Shown: positions 1 to 9,295 of the stretch, piece by piece | Numbering within the stretch: position 1 is the stretch's first letter | Layout of the letters: each line of letters starts with the position of its first letter | Assembly: GCF_001042905.1 (NCBI RefSeq) | Contig: NZ_JYLB01000004.1 | Coordinates: forward strand, 434,001 to 498,000 | Source: Pseudomonas lini | Lineage (GTDB): Bacteria; Pseudomonadota; Gammaproteobacteria; Pseudomonadales; Pseudomonadaceae | Direction: 5' to 3' | DNA: 64,000 bases | Made by a program: the position numbers and the translations under genes | The notes under the pieces: generated by a model | Databases searched by the model: none | The model's input: only the letters and a program-made list of their open reading frames with translations | What the model was told of the DNA's origin: nothing

Positions 1-321
1 ATCCGCGCGGCGCAAGTCGACGGTGCGAGCCTGCCGACCATCTACTTGAAGATCGTACTGCCGAGCCTGCGCCCGGTGTTCTTCAGCGCTTTCATGATTC
101 TCGCGCACATCGCGATCAAGAGCTTCGACCTGGTGGCGGCGATGACCGCGGGTGGCCCGGGCTATTCGTCCGACCTGCCGGCGATGTTCATGTACTCCTT
201 CACGTTCAGCCGTGGCCAGATGGGCATTGGTTCGGCGAGCGCCATGATGATGCTCGGCGCGATCCTGGCGATTCTGGTGCCGTACCTGTACTCCGAATTG
301 CGAGGCAAACGCCATGAGTAA
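1..321 (+). CDS. gtsB: Glucose/mannose ABC transporter permease GtsB, C-terminal part
   Basis: The frame is open from the first base of the window, so the 5' end lies upstream; 106 residues are visible. It begins inside the EAA cytoplasmic loop (AAQVDGAS, residues 4-11 of the visible part), the segment that contacts the ATPase in MalF-type permeases. Two hydrophobic stretches follow (about residues 25-50 and 80-100), ending with KRHE. The product is an inner-membrane permease of the CUT1 family that pairs with the next gene. It overlaps gtsC by 8 bp, indicating translational coupling. The substrate call (glucose, periplasmic) comes from family knowledge of the Pseudomonas gtsABCD-oprB order, not from residues here. 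Confidence 0.88.
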   Translation: MRAAQVDGASLPTIYLKIVLPSLRPVFFSAFMILAHIAIKSFDLVAAMTAGGPGYSSDLPAMFMYSFTFSRGQMGIGSASAMMMLGAILAILVPYLYSELRGKRHE

Positions 322-1159
322 TCAACTCGGAAAACCGGCCATCAGCTTCAGCCGTATAGCCATCTACGCAACCCTGTTGCTGGCCGCCGCGATCTATTTG
401 GTCCCGCTGGTGGTGATGCTGCTGACCAGTTTCAAATCCCCGGAAGACATCCGCACCGGCAACCTGCTGAGCTGGCCGCAAGTGATTGACGGCATCGGCT
501 GGATCAAGGCCTGGGACAGTGTCGGCAGCTACTTCTGGAACTCGGTGAAAATCACCGTGCCGGCGGTATTGATCTCTACGTTCATCGGTGCCATGAACGG
601 CTACGTGCTGTCGATGTGGCGCTTCCGTGGTTCGCAACTGTTCTTCGGCCTGTTGTTGTTCGGCTGCTTCCTGCCGTTCCAGACCGTACTGCTGCCAGCC
701 TCGTTCACCCTCGGCAAGATCGGTCTGGCCAACACCACCACCGGCCTGGTGCTGGTGCACGTGGTTTACGGTCTGGCGTTCACCACGCTGTTCTTCCGCA
801 ACTACTACGTGAGCATTCCGGATGCGCTGGTCAAGGCGGCGCGGCTGGATGGCGCAGGCTTCTTCACGATTTTCTGGAAGATCCTGCTGCCGATGTCGAT
901 CCCGATTGTGATGGTCTGCCTGATCTGGCAGTTCACGCAGATCTGGAATGACTTCCTGTTCGGCGTGGTCTTCGCCAGTGGCGATGCCCAGCCAATTACC
1001 GTGGCCCTGAACAACCTGGTCAACACCAGCACCGGGGCCAAGGAATACAACGTTGATATGGCCGCCGCGATGATCGCCGGGCTGCCGACACTGCTGGTCT
1101 ACATATTCGCTGGCAAGTATTTCCTGCGTGGGCTGACGTCCGGCGCGGTCAAGGGGTAG
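314..1159 (+). CDS. gtsC: Glucose ABC transporter permease GtsC
   Basis: A 281-residue MalG-type inner-membrane permease. About six hydrophobic segments are visible (near residues 15-38, 82-100, 107-130, 141-162, 192-215, 246-268). The EAA loop lies at about 171-190 and contains the typical ALVKAARLDGAG. It would form the membrane channel with GtsB and be energised by GtsD. The start overlaps the end of gtsB and the stop is 3 bp before gtsD, so the three are one operon. Length is normal for the family and nothing is disrupted. Confidence 0.92.
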   Translation: MSNQLGKPAISFSRIAIYATLLLAAAIYLVPLVVMLLTSFKSPEDIRTGNLLSWPQVIDGIGWIKAWDSVGSYFWNSVKITVPAVLISTFIGAMNGYVLSMWRFRGSQLFFGLLLFGCFLPFQTVLLPASFTLGKIGLANTTTGLVLVHVVYGLAFTTLFFRNYYVSIPDALVKAARLDGAGFFTIFWKILLPMSIPIVMVCLIWQFTQIWNDFLFGVVFASGDAQPITVALNNLVNTSTGAKEYNVDMAAAMIAGLPTLLVYIFAGKYFLRGLTSGAVKG

Positions 1160-1162
1160 AAC

Positions 1163-2323
1163 ATGGCAACTCTCGAATTACGCAACGTCAACAAGACCTA
1201 CGGTGCCGGTTTGCCGGACACCCTGAAAAACATCGAACTGAAGATCAATGACGGTGAGTTCCTGATCCTGGTCGGTCCATCGGGCTGTGGCAAATCCACC
1301 TTGATGAATTGCATTGCGGGACTTGAAAACATCAGCGGCGGGGCGATCCTGGTGGACGACGCCGACATCAGCGGCATGAGCCCGAAAGATCGCGACATCG
1401 CCATGGTGTTCCAGTCTTACGCGCTGTACCCGACCATGAGCGTGCGCGACAACATCGCGTTCGGCCTGAAGATTCGCAAAATGCCCACCGCCGAAATCGA
1501 CGAAGAAGTCGCTCGCGTAGCCAAGCTGCTGCAAATCGAACACCTGCTGAGTCGCAAACCGGGTCAGCTCTCCGGTGGTCAGCAACAGCGCGTGGCCATG
1601 GGCCGGGCGCTGGCGCGGCGGCCGAAGATTTACCTGTTCGACGAACCGCTGTCCAACCTCGACGCCAAGCTGCGGGTCGAGATGCGCACCGAAATGAAAC
1701 TGATGCACCAGCGCCTGAAAACCACCACGGTCTACGTGACCCACGACCAGATCGAAGCGATGACCCTGGGCGACAAAGTGGCGGTGATGAAGGACGGGAT
1801 CATTCAGCAGTTCGGCACGCCAAAAGACATCTACAACAACCCGGCCAACCTGTTCGTGGCGAGCTTCATCGGTTCGCCGCCGATGAACTTTATTCCTCTG
1901 CGTTTGCAGCGAAAGGAAGGGCGATTGGTAGCGCTGCTCGACAGCGGTCAGGCGCGCTGCGAATTGCCGCTGGGCATGCAGGACGCCGGGCTCGAAGACC
2001 GGGAAGTGATTCTCGGCATGCGCCCGGAGCAGATCGTGCTGGCGGGCAGCGAGCCGAATGGTTTGCCGACCATTCGTGCCGAAGTGCAGGTCACCGAACC
2101 GACCGGTCCCGACACCCTGGTGTTCGTCAATCTCAACGACACCAAAGTCTGCTGCCGCCTGGCACCGGACGTCGCCCCAGCCGTGGGCGAGACCCTGACT
2201 TTGCAATTCGATCCATCGAAAGTGCTGCTGTTCGATGCCAAGACCGGTGAACGCCTGGGGGTGGCCGGCCTGCCAAAAACCGAAGCTCACAACGCCAACG
2301 TAGCCCAGTTCAAAGGCAGATAA
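1163..2323 (+). CDS. gtsD: Glucose ABC transporter ATPase GtsD (MalK/UgpC type)
   Basis: A 386-residue ABC ATPase of the MalK class. Visible elements: Walker A GPSGCGKST at 38-46, Q-loop glutamine near 84, signature LSGGQ at 136-140, Walker B IYLFDE at 156-161, switch histidine near 194, and a C-terminal TOBE-like regulatory part after about 235. It drives import of glucose bound by the periplasmic GtsA (outside the window). It follows gtsC by 3 bp. A REP pair separates it from oprB, so oprB may have its own promoter. Confidence 0.92.
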   Translation: MATLELRNVNKTYGAGLPDTLKNIELKINDGEFLILVGPSGCGKSTLMNCIAGLENISGGAILVDDADISGMSPKDRDIAMVFQSYALYPTMSVRDNIAFGLKIRKMPTAEIDEEVARVAKLLQIEHLLSRKPGQLSGGQQQRVAMGRALARRPKIYLFDEPLSNLDAKLRVEMRTEMKLMHQRLKTTTVYVTHDQIEAMTLGDKVAVMKDGIIQQFGTPKDIYNNPANLFVASFIGSPPMNFIPLRLQRKEGRLVALLDSGQARCELPLGMQDAGLEDREVILGMRPEQIVLAGSEPNGLPTIRAEVQVTEPTGPDTLVFVNLNDTKVCCRLAPDVAPAVGETLTLQFDPSKVLLFDAKTGERLGVAGLPKTEAHNANVAQFKGR

Positions 2324-2331
2324 AGATCAAA

Positions 2332-2422
2332 TGTGGGAACGGGCTTGCTCGCGAAAGCGGTCTGACATTCAACAGTGATGTCGACTGACACACCGCCTTC
2401 GCGAGCAAGCCCGCTCCCACAG
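2332..2422. repeat. REP pair, TGTGGGA..GGGCTTGCTCGCGAA type
   Basis: Two inverted arms (TGTGGGAACGGGCTTGCTCG and its complement at the right end) separated by about 40 bp, in the gtsD-oprB gap. A typical Pseudomonas REP doublet; it may attenuate read-through from the transporter operon. Confidence 0.9.
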
Positions 2423-2485
2423 GGGGATTCGCGGCAAATGGGGACATCTGCCGCAATCGATGTAAACCGCGTTAGATAAAAACAG

Positions 2486-2498
2486 TTAATAACAATAA
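2486..2498 (+). promoter_or_regulatory. Possible Hfq/Crc A-rich (CA) motif before oprB
   Basis: The stretch ending in AACAATAA (2491-2498) fits the AAYAAYAA catabolite-activity motif bound by Hfq with Crc, and lies about 17 bp upstream of the oprB start, next to the ribosome site. This would place porin synthesis under carbon catabolite repression. Motif match only. Confidence 0.4.
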
Positions 2499-2514
2499 AG
2501 ACGAGGATGTAGGG

Positions 2515-3861
2515 ATGAAGAAGAAGAATAACGCTCAGCTTATCTGCCAGTTGTCAGCGATTGCGGCAATGATGCTGGCCGGTAGCGTACACGCGGCTGA
2601 CGCGTTCAGTGCTGACTCGCAGTGGATGACCGGGGATTGGGGCGGCGAGCGGACCAAGCTGATCGAACAAGGGATCGACATCAAGGCCGACTACGTCGGT
2701 GAAGTGGGCGCCAACCTGCATGGCGGCTACAACGACGACAAGACGGCACGTTACGCCGACCAGTTTGGCTTGGGCGTGGCGCTGGACCTTGAAAAACTGT
2801 GGGGCTGGGATAACACCCAGGCCAAGATCCAGCTCACCAACCGTAATGGTGAGAACATCTCCAATGATCGTGTCGGCGACCCGCGTGCCGGCACCTTGAG
2901 TTCCTCCCAGGAAGTCTACGGCCGTGGCCACATGGTCCGTCTGACTCAGTTGTGGATCAAGCACCAGTTCCTCGACGGTAAACTGGACGTCAAGGCCGGT
3001 TACTTCGGCGAAGGCGAAGACTTCAACACCTTCCCTTGCGAGTTCCAGAACCTGGCGTTCTGCGGTTCCCAAGCGGGTAACTGGGCGACCAACATCTGGT
3101 ACAACTGGCCGGTCATGCAGGCGGCAGTTCGCGTGAAGTACAACATCACGCCAGAGTTCTATGCACAGATCGGCGCGTACAACCAGAACCCGTCGCAACT
3201 GGAGCACGGTAACGGCTTCAAGCTCAGCGGCAGTGGTACCAAGGGCACCGTCTTGCCGGTCGAACTGGTCTGGTCACCGAAGGTCAACAACCTGCCGGGC
3301 GAATACCGTGTGGGTTACTACAAGAGCACGGCCGATGCCGATGACGTCCGTAAAGACGACAACGACAATGACGCAGCGACCACAGGTAACTCCTATCGCA
3401 GCCACGACAGCAAGCATGGCTACTGGTTTGTGGCGCAGCAACAACTCACCACCCACAACGGTGATGCTTCACGCGGTCTGAACATCGCGGCCAACGCCAC
3501 CTTCCACGACAAGGACACCAACATCGTCGATAACTACCAGTCGCTGATGTTTGTGTACAAGGGCCCATTCGACGCACGTCCAAAAGATGACGTCGGGATC
3601 GGTTTTGCCCGTATCCATGTCAATGATGACGTGAAGAAAAACGCCGAATTGGTCAACGCCGCCAATGGTGTCAGCGACTACAACGATCCGCTGTTCGCGC
3701 CGTTGCGTTCCACCGAGTACAACTACGAAATCAACTACGGCTTCCACGTTACCAACTGGCTGACCGTCCGTCCTAACCTGCAATACATCACTCACCCGGG
3801 CGGTGTGGATGAAGTCGACAATGCTCTGGTGGCCGGTCTGAAAATTCAGTCGGTGTTCTAA
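2515..3861 (+). CDS. oprB: Carbohydrate-selective porin OprB
   Basis: A 448-residue outer-membrane porin with a signal peptide cleaved near VHA-AD (residue 27). The mature part is rich in aromatic and short alternating beta-strand patterns (WMTGDWGGERTKL near the N-terminus, typical of OprB) and ends with a phenylalanine (QSVF), as required for outer-membrane insertion. It lets glucose and related sugars cross the outer membrane and feeds the GtsABCD transporter encoded immediately upstream. The start has a purine-rich site (GAGGATGTAGGG). A strong terminator follows at 3900-3929. Confidence 0.95.
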   Translation: MKKKNNAQLICQLSAIAAMMLAGSVHAADAFSADSQWMTGDWGGERTKLIEQGIDIKADYVGEVGANLHGGYNDDKTARYADQFGLGVALDLEKLWGWDNTQAKIQLTNRNGENISNDRVGDPRAGTLSSSQEVYGRGHMVRLTQLWIKHQFLDGKLDVKAGYFGEGEDFNTFPCEFQNLAFCGSQAGNWATNIWYNWPVMQAAVRVKYNITPEFYAQIGAYNQNPSQLEHGNGFKLSGSGTKGTVLPVELVWSPKVNNLPGEYRVGYYKSTADADDVRKDDNDNDAATTGNSYRSHDSKHGYWFVAQQQLTTHNGDASRGLNIAANATFHDKDTNIVDNYQSLMFVYKGPFDARPKDDVGIGFARIHVNDDVKKNAELVNAANGVSDYNDPLFAPLRSTEYNYEINYGFHVTNWLTVRPNLQYITHPGGVDEVDNALVAGLKIQSVF

Positions 3862-3899
3862 CGCTGTTGCGATAAGCTCCTCTCTATGTGCGCATTTTT

Positions 3900-3929
3900 G
3901 CGGACGGCCATGGCTGTCCGCTTTTTTTT
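3900..3929 (+). terminator. Rho-independent terminator of oprB
   Basis: GCGGACGGCCATGGCTGTCCGC forms a near-perfect hairpin and is followed by eight T. Confidence 0.9.
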
Positions 3930-3952
3930 GGGGGCAGCACACCCCTTGGACA

Positions 3953-4060
3953 GATCGTTCCCACGCTCTGCGTGGTAACGCCGCTCTGGACGCTCTGCGT
4001 CCATCGTATGTGACGCAGAGCGTCACGGGATGCATTCCCACGCAAAGCGTGGGAACGATC
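3953..4060. repeat. Palindromic repeat, GATCGTTCCCACGC type, copy 1
   Basis: Starts GATCGTTCCCACGCTCTGCG and ends with the complement CGTGGGAACGATC; an inner inverted pair (GACGCTCTGCGTC / GACGCAGAGCGTC) makes it a nested palindrome. A second copy lies at 4938-5040, so the pair brackets the mutarotase gene. Confidence 0.85.
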
Positions 4061-4092
4061 AGGTAGAAAAATGATTTTCAGGACCGTGGCAC

Positions 4093-4992
4093 ATGCTTGA
4101 GCATCCGCTACAACGCTTCTTCAAATCCTTGCGCGAACGTCCGGTGTTCGCGTGGGAGCGCTACCAGATGCGCGACGTGCTGGTGATCGACCATCCGCTG
4201 TGTCAGGCGGTGTTCAGTCGGCAAGGTGCGCAGCTGCTGCACTTCCAGCCCAAGGGTCAGAAACCCTGGCTGTGGTGCGCGGCGAAGTGGCCGCATGTCG
4301 GTGCGATTCGCGGCGGTGTGCCGGTGTGTTGGCCGTGGTACGGCCGTCATCCGAGCGAAAACGCCTGGCCGTCCCATGGCTGGGCGCGTTTGCTCGACTG
4401 GAAACTGCTCGACAGCAGCAGTGATGACGATGGCGTGCACCTGCACTGGCAGTTACAGCTGTGCGACTGGCAAGTTGACTTGCACGCGCACCTGGGTGAA
4501 CGCATGGATTTGCACCTGAGCACCGAGCATCAGGACGACATGCCGTGCCAGTTGAGCCAGGCGTTGCACGCCTATTGGCGTATTGGTGACGTGGGCGAGG
4601 TAGCGCTGTCTGGGCTCGACGGTGCGCAAGGTTACGACCAGTTGAGCCGCCAGGTTTGCCAGCAGCAAGGCGAGTTGCGGGTCGACGGTGGTTGTCAGCG
4701 AGTGTTCCAGCATGACGGCGAATTGCAACTCAAGGACCACGCCTGGCAGCGCGAGTTGTGCATCGACACCGGTGACCATGCGGACACGGTGGTCTGGCAT
4801 CCCGGCTCGCGGCCGTTGCTGGGTGTGAGCTGGAACGAGGTTTTAGAGTTTGTCTGCGTGGAAGCGGCCAGCGGCGGGACCGACAGCCTGTGCCTGCCGC
4901 CGGGGGAGCGTGCGCATTTGAGTTTGCAGGCGCGGGTGATCGTTCCCACGCTCTGCGTGGGAATGCCTCAAGGGACGCTCCGCGTCCAGTGA
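4093..4992 (+). CDS. D-hexose-6-phosphate mutarotase (YeaD-like aldose 1-epimerase)
   Basis: A 299-residue galactose-mutarotase-fold protein. It shows the YeaD-type block PVCWPWYGRHP...HGWAR (about residues 77-100), and the late glutamate of SWNEVLEF fits the catalytic base. It would interconvert anomers of glucose-6-phosphate, fitting its place between glucose uptake and zwf. Oddity: the last 17 or so residues (from IVPTLCVG on) and the stop codon are encoded inside the palindromic repeat at 4938-5040, so the native C-terminus has been replaced or extended by repeat DNA. Confidence 0.85.
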   Translation: MLEHPLQRFFKSLRERPVFAWERYQMRDVLVIDHPLCQAVFSRQGAQLLHFQPKGQKPWLWCAAKWPHVGAIRGGVPVCWPWYGRHPSENAWPSHGWARLLDWKLLDSSSDDDGVHLHWQLQLCDWQVDLHAHLGERMDLHLSTEHQDDMPCQLSQALHAYWRIGDVGEVALSGLDGAQGYDQLSRQVCQQQGELRVDGGCQRVFQHDGELQLKDHAWQRELCIDTGDHADTVVWHPGSRPLLGVSWNEVLEFVCVEAASGGTDSLCLPPGERAHLSLQARVIVPTLCVGMPQGTLRVQ

Positions 4993-5040
4993 CGCGGAGC
5001 GTCACGGGCTGCGTTCCCACGCGGGAGCGTGGGAACGATC
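4938..5040. repeat. Palindromic repeat, GATCGTTCCCACGC type, copy 2
   Basis: The same nested palindrome as 3953-4060 (outer GATCGTTCCCACGC / GCGTGGGAACGATC; inner GACGCTCCGCGTC / GACGCGGAGCGTC). It overlaps the 3' end of the mutarotase CDS and supplies its TGA stop. Confidence 0.87.
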
Positions 5041-5048
5041 ATGGTGGG

Positions 5049-5918
5049 TTAGTTGAACTCATCCCCAATCGGATACCGACTGGCATTCAGGCTTTCCTTG
5101 ATCTTGCGCAAATGCGGCTGGAAATCCACGCCCCGGCGCAGGGTCATGCCGGTGGCGAGCACATCGAGCACGGTCAACTGAATGATCCGCGACGTCATCG
5201 GCATATAGATGTCGGTGTCTTCCGGCAGCGGAATGTTCAGGCTCAAGGTACTGGCCTTGGCCAGCGGCGACCCCTCGGCCGTCAAACCCAGCACTGAAGC
5301 GCCGTTTTCCCGGGCGATGCGCGCCACTTCCACCAATTCGCGGGTGCGGCCGGTGTAGGAAATGATCACGAACAACTCACCGGTGTGGGCCACCGAGGCG
5401 ATCATGCGTTGCATCAGCACGTCGGCATGGGCGGTCACCGCCAGGTTGAAGCGGAAGAACTTGTGCTGCGCATCCAGCGCCACCGGGGCCGAAGCACCGA
5501 GGCCGAAGAAGTGGATCTGCCGGGCCTGGATCAACAGGTCGACGGCGCGGCTGATCAGGTTCGGGTCAAGCGCCTGCAACGCACTGTCCAAAGAGGCGAT
5601 GGCGCTGCCGAAAATCTTTTTCGTATACGCTTCCGGATTGTCATCGGCTTCAACCGCCCGGCTGACATACGCCGCGCCACTGGCCAGGCTCTGGGCCAGT
5701 TGCAGTTTCAGTTCCGGGTAGCCGCTGACACCGAACGAACGGCAGAAACGGTTGACCGTCGGCTCGCTGACCTTAGAGGCCTGGGCGAGGGCGGCGATGC
5801 TGAACCGGGTGGCCTGCTCTGGGTTGAGCAGGATCACTTCGGCGACTTTGCGTTCTGCCTTGTTCAGGTCTTCAAGGCGATTCTGGATCTGTTCCAGTAA
5901 ATTTCGCACGCGGTCCAT
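5049..5918 (-). CDS. hexR: HexR, RpiR-family repressor of glucose catabolism
   Basis: A 289-residue regulator: N-terminal RpiR helix-turn-helix (about 1-77, with [16 protein letters not shown] as recognition region) and a C-terminal SIS sugar-phosphate-binding domain (about 125-265, with [19 protein letters not shown] and [10 protein letters not shown]). In Pseudomonas HexR represses zwf-pgl-eda, edd-glk and gap1 and is released by 2-keto-3-deoxy-6-phosphogluconate. It is divergent from zwf, with a palindrome at 6057-6072 in the shared 219-bp gap. Confidence 0.95.
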   Translation of the reverse strand: MDRVRNLLEQIQNRLEDLNKAERKVAEVILLNPEQATRFSIAALAQASKVSEPTVNRFCRSFGVSGYPELKLQLAQSLASGAAYVSRAVEADDNPEAYTKKIFGSAIASLDSALQALDPNLISRAVDLLIQARQIHFFGLGASAPVALDAQHKFFRFNLAVTAHADVLMQRMIASVAHTGELFVIISYTGRTRELVEVARIARENGASVLGLTAEGSPLAKASTLSLNIPLPEDTDIYMPMTSRIIQLTVLDVLATGMTLRRGVDFQPHLRKIKESLNASRYPIGDEFN

Positions 5919-6056
5919 TACATGTTCCTTAGGTCAGCAGCGCAAATAAGCGTTCGGCTAATGCAAATTGGGCCTTTGATACGACCCATAACGGTGGCCT
6001 ATCCTACTGATGGCTCCGATCGACCACCACTCGGAATCTGTATTTTGCGAAAATGT

Positions 6057-6072
6057 TGTGGTTATTACTACA
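6057..6072. promoter_or_regulatory. Probable HexR operator upstream of zwf
   Basis: TGTGGTTATTACTACA is an interrupted palindrome (TGTgGT-N4-ACtACA), fitting the TTGT-N7/8-ACAA-like HexR site. It lies 66 bp before zwf and 139 bp before hexR, so one operator could control both. Confidence 0.65.
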
Positions 6073-6137
6073 TTTTCCCTTGAGTGATGCCTTGAAAAAA
6101 GGTATTTGTAGCTTAACTTGATAAAAGAACAAACATC

Positions 6138-7607
6138 ATGCCTTCGATTACGGTTGAACCGTGCACCTTTGCCTTGTTCGGCGCTCTCGGCGATCTAGCC
6201 CTGCGCAAGCTGTTTCCTGCCCTCTATCAACTCGATGGCGCCGGCCTGCTTCATGAGGATACGCGCATTATCGCGCTGGCCCGTGAGCCCGGCAGCGAGC
6301 AGCAGCACCTGGCATTCATCGCCACTGAGCTGCGCCGCTACGTGGGTGCCAAAGAGCTGGATGAAGCGGTGGTCGAGCGCTTCCTGGCCCGCTTGAGCTA
6401 CCTGCACGTCGACTTCCTCAAGGCTGACGATTACGTCGCCCTGGCCGAGCAGGCTGGCAGCGCCCAGCGGGTGATTGCCTACTTCGCCACCCCGGCAGCG
6501 GTTTATGGCGCTATTTGCGAGAACCTGTCGAAGGTCGGCCTGACCGAAAACACCCGTGTAGTGCTGGAAAAACCCATCGGTTCGGACCTGGAATCCTCGC
6601 GCAAGGTCAACGACGCCGTGGCGCAGTTCTTCCCGGAGAACCGCACCTACCGCATCGACCACTACCTGGGCAAAGAGACCGTACAAAACCTGATCGCCCT
6701 GCGTTTCGCCAACAGCCTGTTCGAAACCCAGTGGAACCAGAATTACATCTCCCACGTGGAAATCACCGTGGCCGAGCAGGTCGGGATCGAAGGCCGTTGG
6801 GGCTATTTCGACAAGGCCGGGCAGCTGCGGGACATGATCCAGAATCACCTGCTGCAATTGCTCTGCCTGATCGCCATGGACCCGCCGGCCGACCTGTCCG
6901 CCGACAGCATCCGCGACGAGAAAGTCAAAGTCCTCAAGGCACTGGCGCCGATCAGCCCGGAAGGCCTGACCACTCAAGTGGTGCGCGGCCAGTACATCGC
7001 CGGGCACAGCGAAGGCAAATCGGTACCCGGGTATCTGGAAGAGCCTAATTCCAACACCCAGAGCGACACCGAAACCTTCGTCGCACTGCGTGCCGATATT
7101 CGTAACTGGCGCTGGGCCGGCGTGCCGTTTTACCTGCGGACCGGCAAGCGCATGCCGCAAAAGCTGTCGCAGATCGTCATCCACTTCAAGGAACCGTCGC
7201 ACTACATCTTCGCCCCCGAGCAGCGCTTGCAGATCAGCAACAAACTGATCATCCGCCTGCAACCGGACGAAGGCATTTCCTTGCGCGTGATGACGAAAGA
7301 ACAAGGCCTGGACAAGGGCATGCAGCTGCGCAGCGGTCCGTTGCAGCTGAATTTTTCCGATACCTATCGCAGCGCGCGGATTCCCGACGCCTACGAGCGG
7401 TTGTTGCTGGAAGTGATGCGCGGCAATCAGAACTTGTTTGTCCGTAAAGATGAAATCGAAGCCGCGTGGAAGTGGTGTGACCAGTTGATCGCCGGGTGGA
7501 AAAAATCCGGTGATGCGCCCAAGCCGTACGCGGCCGGGTCGTGGGGGCCGATGAGCTCCATTGCACTGATTACGCGGGACGGGAGGTCGTGGTATGGCGA
7601 TATCTGA
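6138..7607 (+). CDS. zwf: Glucose-6-phosphate 1-dehydrogenase
   Basis: A 489-residue enzyme oxidising glucose-6-phosphate to 6-phosphogluconolactone with NAD(P), first step of the Entner-Doudoroff and oxidative pentose phosphate routes. Seen: N-terminal nucleotide-binding motif [12 protein letters not shown] (14-25) and the signature RIDHYLGKE (171-179) carrying the substrate-binding lysine and histidine. Full length. It overlaps pgl by 14 bp and starts the zwf-pgl-eda operon. Confidence 0.97.
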   Translation: MPSITVEPCTFALFGALGDLALRKLFPALYQLDGAGLLHEDTRIIALAREPGSEQQHLAFIATELRRYVGAKELDEAVVERFLARLSYLHVDFLKADDYVALAEQAGSAQRVIAYFATPAAVYGAICENLSKVGLTENTRVVLEKPIGSDLESSRKVNDAVAQFFPENRTYRIDHYLGKETVQNLIALRFANSLFETQWNQNYISHVEITVAEQVGIEGRWGYFDKAGQLRDMIQNHLLQLLCLIAMDPPADLSADSIRDEKVKVLKALAPISPEGLTTQVVRGQYIAGHSEGKSVPGYLEEPNSNTQSDTETFVALRADIRNWRWAGVPFYLRTGKRMPQKLSQIVIHFKEPSHYIFAPEQRLQISNKLIIRLQPDEGISLRVMTKEQGLDKGMQLRSGPLQLNFSDTYRSARIPDAYERLLLEVMRGNQNLFVRKDEIEAAWKWCDQLIAGWKKSGDAPKPYAAGSWGPMSSIALITRDGRSWYGDI

Positions 7608-8307
7608 ATTGAAACTGCCTCAGGGCGTTAGCGCTCATGAGTTCAAAAGCCCGGTGCTGCTGGCCGAAGGCCTGGCGCTGAATGTGGCCAAGCAACTGAG
7701 TGACGCGATCGACGCGCGCGGCACCGCGACCTTGGTGGTTTCCGGTGGACGCAGCCCGGTGGCGTTTTTCCAGCACCTGGCCAAGCAGACGCTGGACTGG
7801 TCCAAGGTTGTCGTCACCCTGGCCGACGAGCGCTGGGTGCCGGTGGAACATGCCGACAGCAATGCCGGTCTGCTCAAGCGTTACCTGTTGCAAGGCCCGG
7901 CGGCCAAGGCTCAGTTCCTGAGCCTCTACAGTGCCACCGCCAACCTGGAACAGGCCGCCGAGCAGGCTGATCGCTTGCTCGCCGAATTGCCGTCGATCGA
8001 CGTGCTGGTGCTGGGCATGGGTGACGACGGTCATACCGCTTCGCTGTTCCCCAACAGCCCGAACCTGGCCGATGCCTTGAAAGTCGACGGCACCCGTCGC
8101 TGCTGGCCGATGCTGGCGCCGACCGTGCCTCATCAACGCCTGACCATGAGTCGCGCGTTGCTGGCTTCGGCGAAGACCACCGTTCTATCGATTTCCGGTC
8201 AGTCCAAGCTGACCACCCTGAGTGCCGCACTGGCCGGTGACGATGTCGCCGCCATGCCGATTCGGGCGTTTCTGCAACCTACGTTAGAGATTTACTGGTG
8301 CCCATGA
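7594..8307 (+). CDS. pgl: 6-phosphogluconolactonase
   Basis: A 237-residue lactonase of the DevB/NagB fold. Typical blocks are [16 protein letters not shown] near residue 48, [15 protein letters not shown] near 75 and [19 protein letters not shown] near 140. It hydrolyses the Zwf product. The start lies inside zwf and the stop overlaps a possible ATG for the next gene, so all three genes are translationally linked. Confidence 0.96.
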   Translation: MAISELKLPQGVSAHEFKSPVLLAEGLALNVAKQLSDAIDARGTATLVVSGGRSPVAFFQHLAKQTLDWSKVVVTLADERWVPVEHADSNAGLLKRYLLQGPAAKAQFLSLYSATANLEQAAEQADRLLAELPSIDVLVLGMGDDGHTASLFPNSPNLADALKVDGTRRCWPMLAPTVPHQRLTMSRALLASAKTTVLSISGQSKLTTLSAALAGDDVAAMPIRAFLQPTLEIYWCP

Positions 8308-8324
8308 ACCAAGGATCAGCCGCT

Positions 8325-8990
8325 ATGACAAACACATCCCCGACCGTTTCCATGGCGGACAAAGTTGCCCTGATCGACAGCCTCTGCGCCAGGGCGCGGA
8401 TCCTGCCGGTGATCACCATCGCGCGTGAACAGGACGTACTGCCGTTGGCCGACGCCCTGGCGGCCGGCGGCCTGACGGCGCTGGAAGTGACCCTGCGTTC
8501 GCAGTTCGGCCTCAAGGCGATCCAGATCCTGCGTGAAAAGCGTCCGGAACTGGTGACCGGCGCCGGTACCGTGCTTGACCGCAGCATGCTGGCCGCTGCC
8601 GAAGCGGCCGGTTCGCAATTCATCGTCACGCCGGGTATCACCCGTGACCTGCTTGAAGCCAGTGTCGACAGCCCGATCCCGCTGTTGCCGGGCATCAGCA
8701 ACGCCTCCGGCATCATGGAAGGCTATAGCCTGGGCTATCGCCGCTTCAAGCTGTTCCCGGCGGAAGTCAGCGGCGGCGTCGCGGCCATCAAGGCGCTGGG
8801 CGGCCCGTTCGGCGAAGTTAAATTCTGCCCGACCGGCGGCGTCAGCCCGGCCAACATCAAGAGCTACATGGCGTTGAAAAACGTGATGTGCGTGGGCGGT
8901 AGCTGGATGCTTGATCCCGAGTGGATCAAGAACGGCGACTGGGCCCGCATCCAGGAGTGCACCGCCGAGGCGTTGGCCCTGCTGGACTGA
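8325..8990 (+). CDS. eda: 2-keto-3-deoxy-6-phosphogluconate / 4-hydroxy-2-oxoglutarate aldolase
   Basis: A class I aldolase of 221 residues. LEVTLRS carries the catalytic glutamate and RRFKLFPAE the Schiff-base lysine; GAGTVLD and PLLPGISN complete the barrel motifs. It splits KDPG to pyruvate and glyceraldehyde-3-phosphate. I chose ATG 8325 because AAGGA sits 9 bp upstream and the protein then begins MTNTSPTVSMADK as in relatives. An in-frame ATG at 8304, overlapping the pgl stop, would add seven residues and cannot be excluded. Confidence 0.95.
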   Translation: MTNTSPTVSMADKVALIDSLCARARILPVITIAREQDVLPLADALAAGGLTALEVTLRSQFGLKAIQILREKRPELVTGAGTVLDRSMLAAAEAAGSQFIVTPGITRDLLEASVDSPIPLLPGISNASGIMEGYSLGYRRFKLFPAEVSGGVAAIKALGGPFGEVKFCPTGGVSPANIKSYMALKNVMCVGGSWMLDPEWIKNGDWARIQECTAEALALLD

Positions 8991-9037
8991 TTAACCGGAT
9001 TTTTACCAAACACTTCGTTGTGTGTTCTACGGCTTTA

Positions 9038-9069
9038 CGGTGCACTTGGTCGGTGCACCGTTTTTTTTT
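9038..9069 (+). terminator. Terminator of zwf-pgl-eda
   Basis: CGGTGCAC-TTGGTCG-GTGCACCG followed by nine T. Confidence 0.92.
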
Positions 9070-9121
9070 GCCTGAAATAAAACCCCTTATGGCTGCAACG
9101 CCTTTTTTTGCCAAAAGAAAC

Positions 9122-9214
9122 CTGTAGGAGCGAGGCTTGCCCGCGAAGGCGATCTTCCTGCCACATCAATACTGAATGTGCCGACGCCTTCGCGGGCAAG
9201 CCTCGCTCCTACAG
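9122..9214. repeat. REP pair, GTAGGAGCGAGGCTTGCCCGCGAA type
   Basis: Inverted arms CTGTAGGAGCGAGGCTTGCC and complement around a 40-bp centre, between eda and the dioxygenase gene. Confidence 0.9.
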
Positions 9215-9295
9215 GACATCATGCGATACATAGTTACCGCATCTCACCGCTCGTCCAGCGTTAACCTGCGTTCATCTTATGGAAGAGAGAACGTC

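Noticed and set aside
2332..2422. REP hairpins as Rho-independent terminators
   Set aside because: Strong inverted repeats but no T run; true terminators in the window have hairpin plus T tract.
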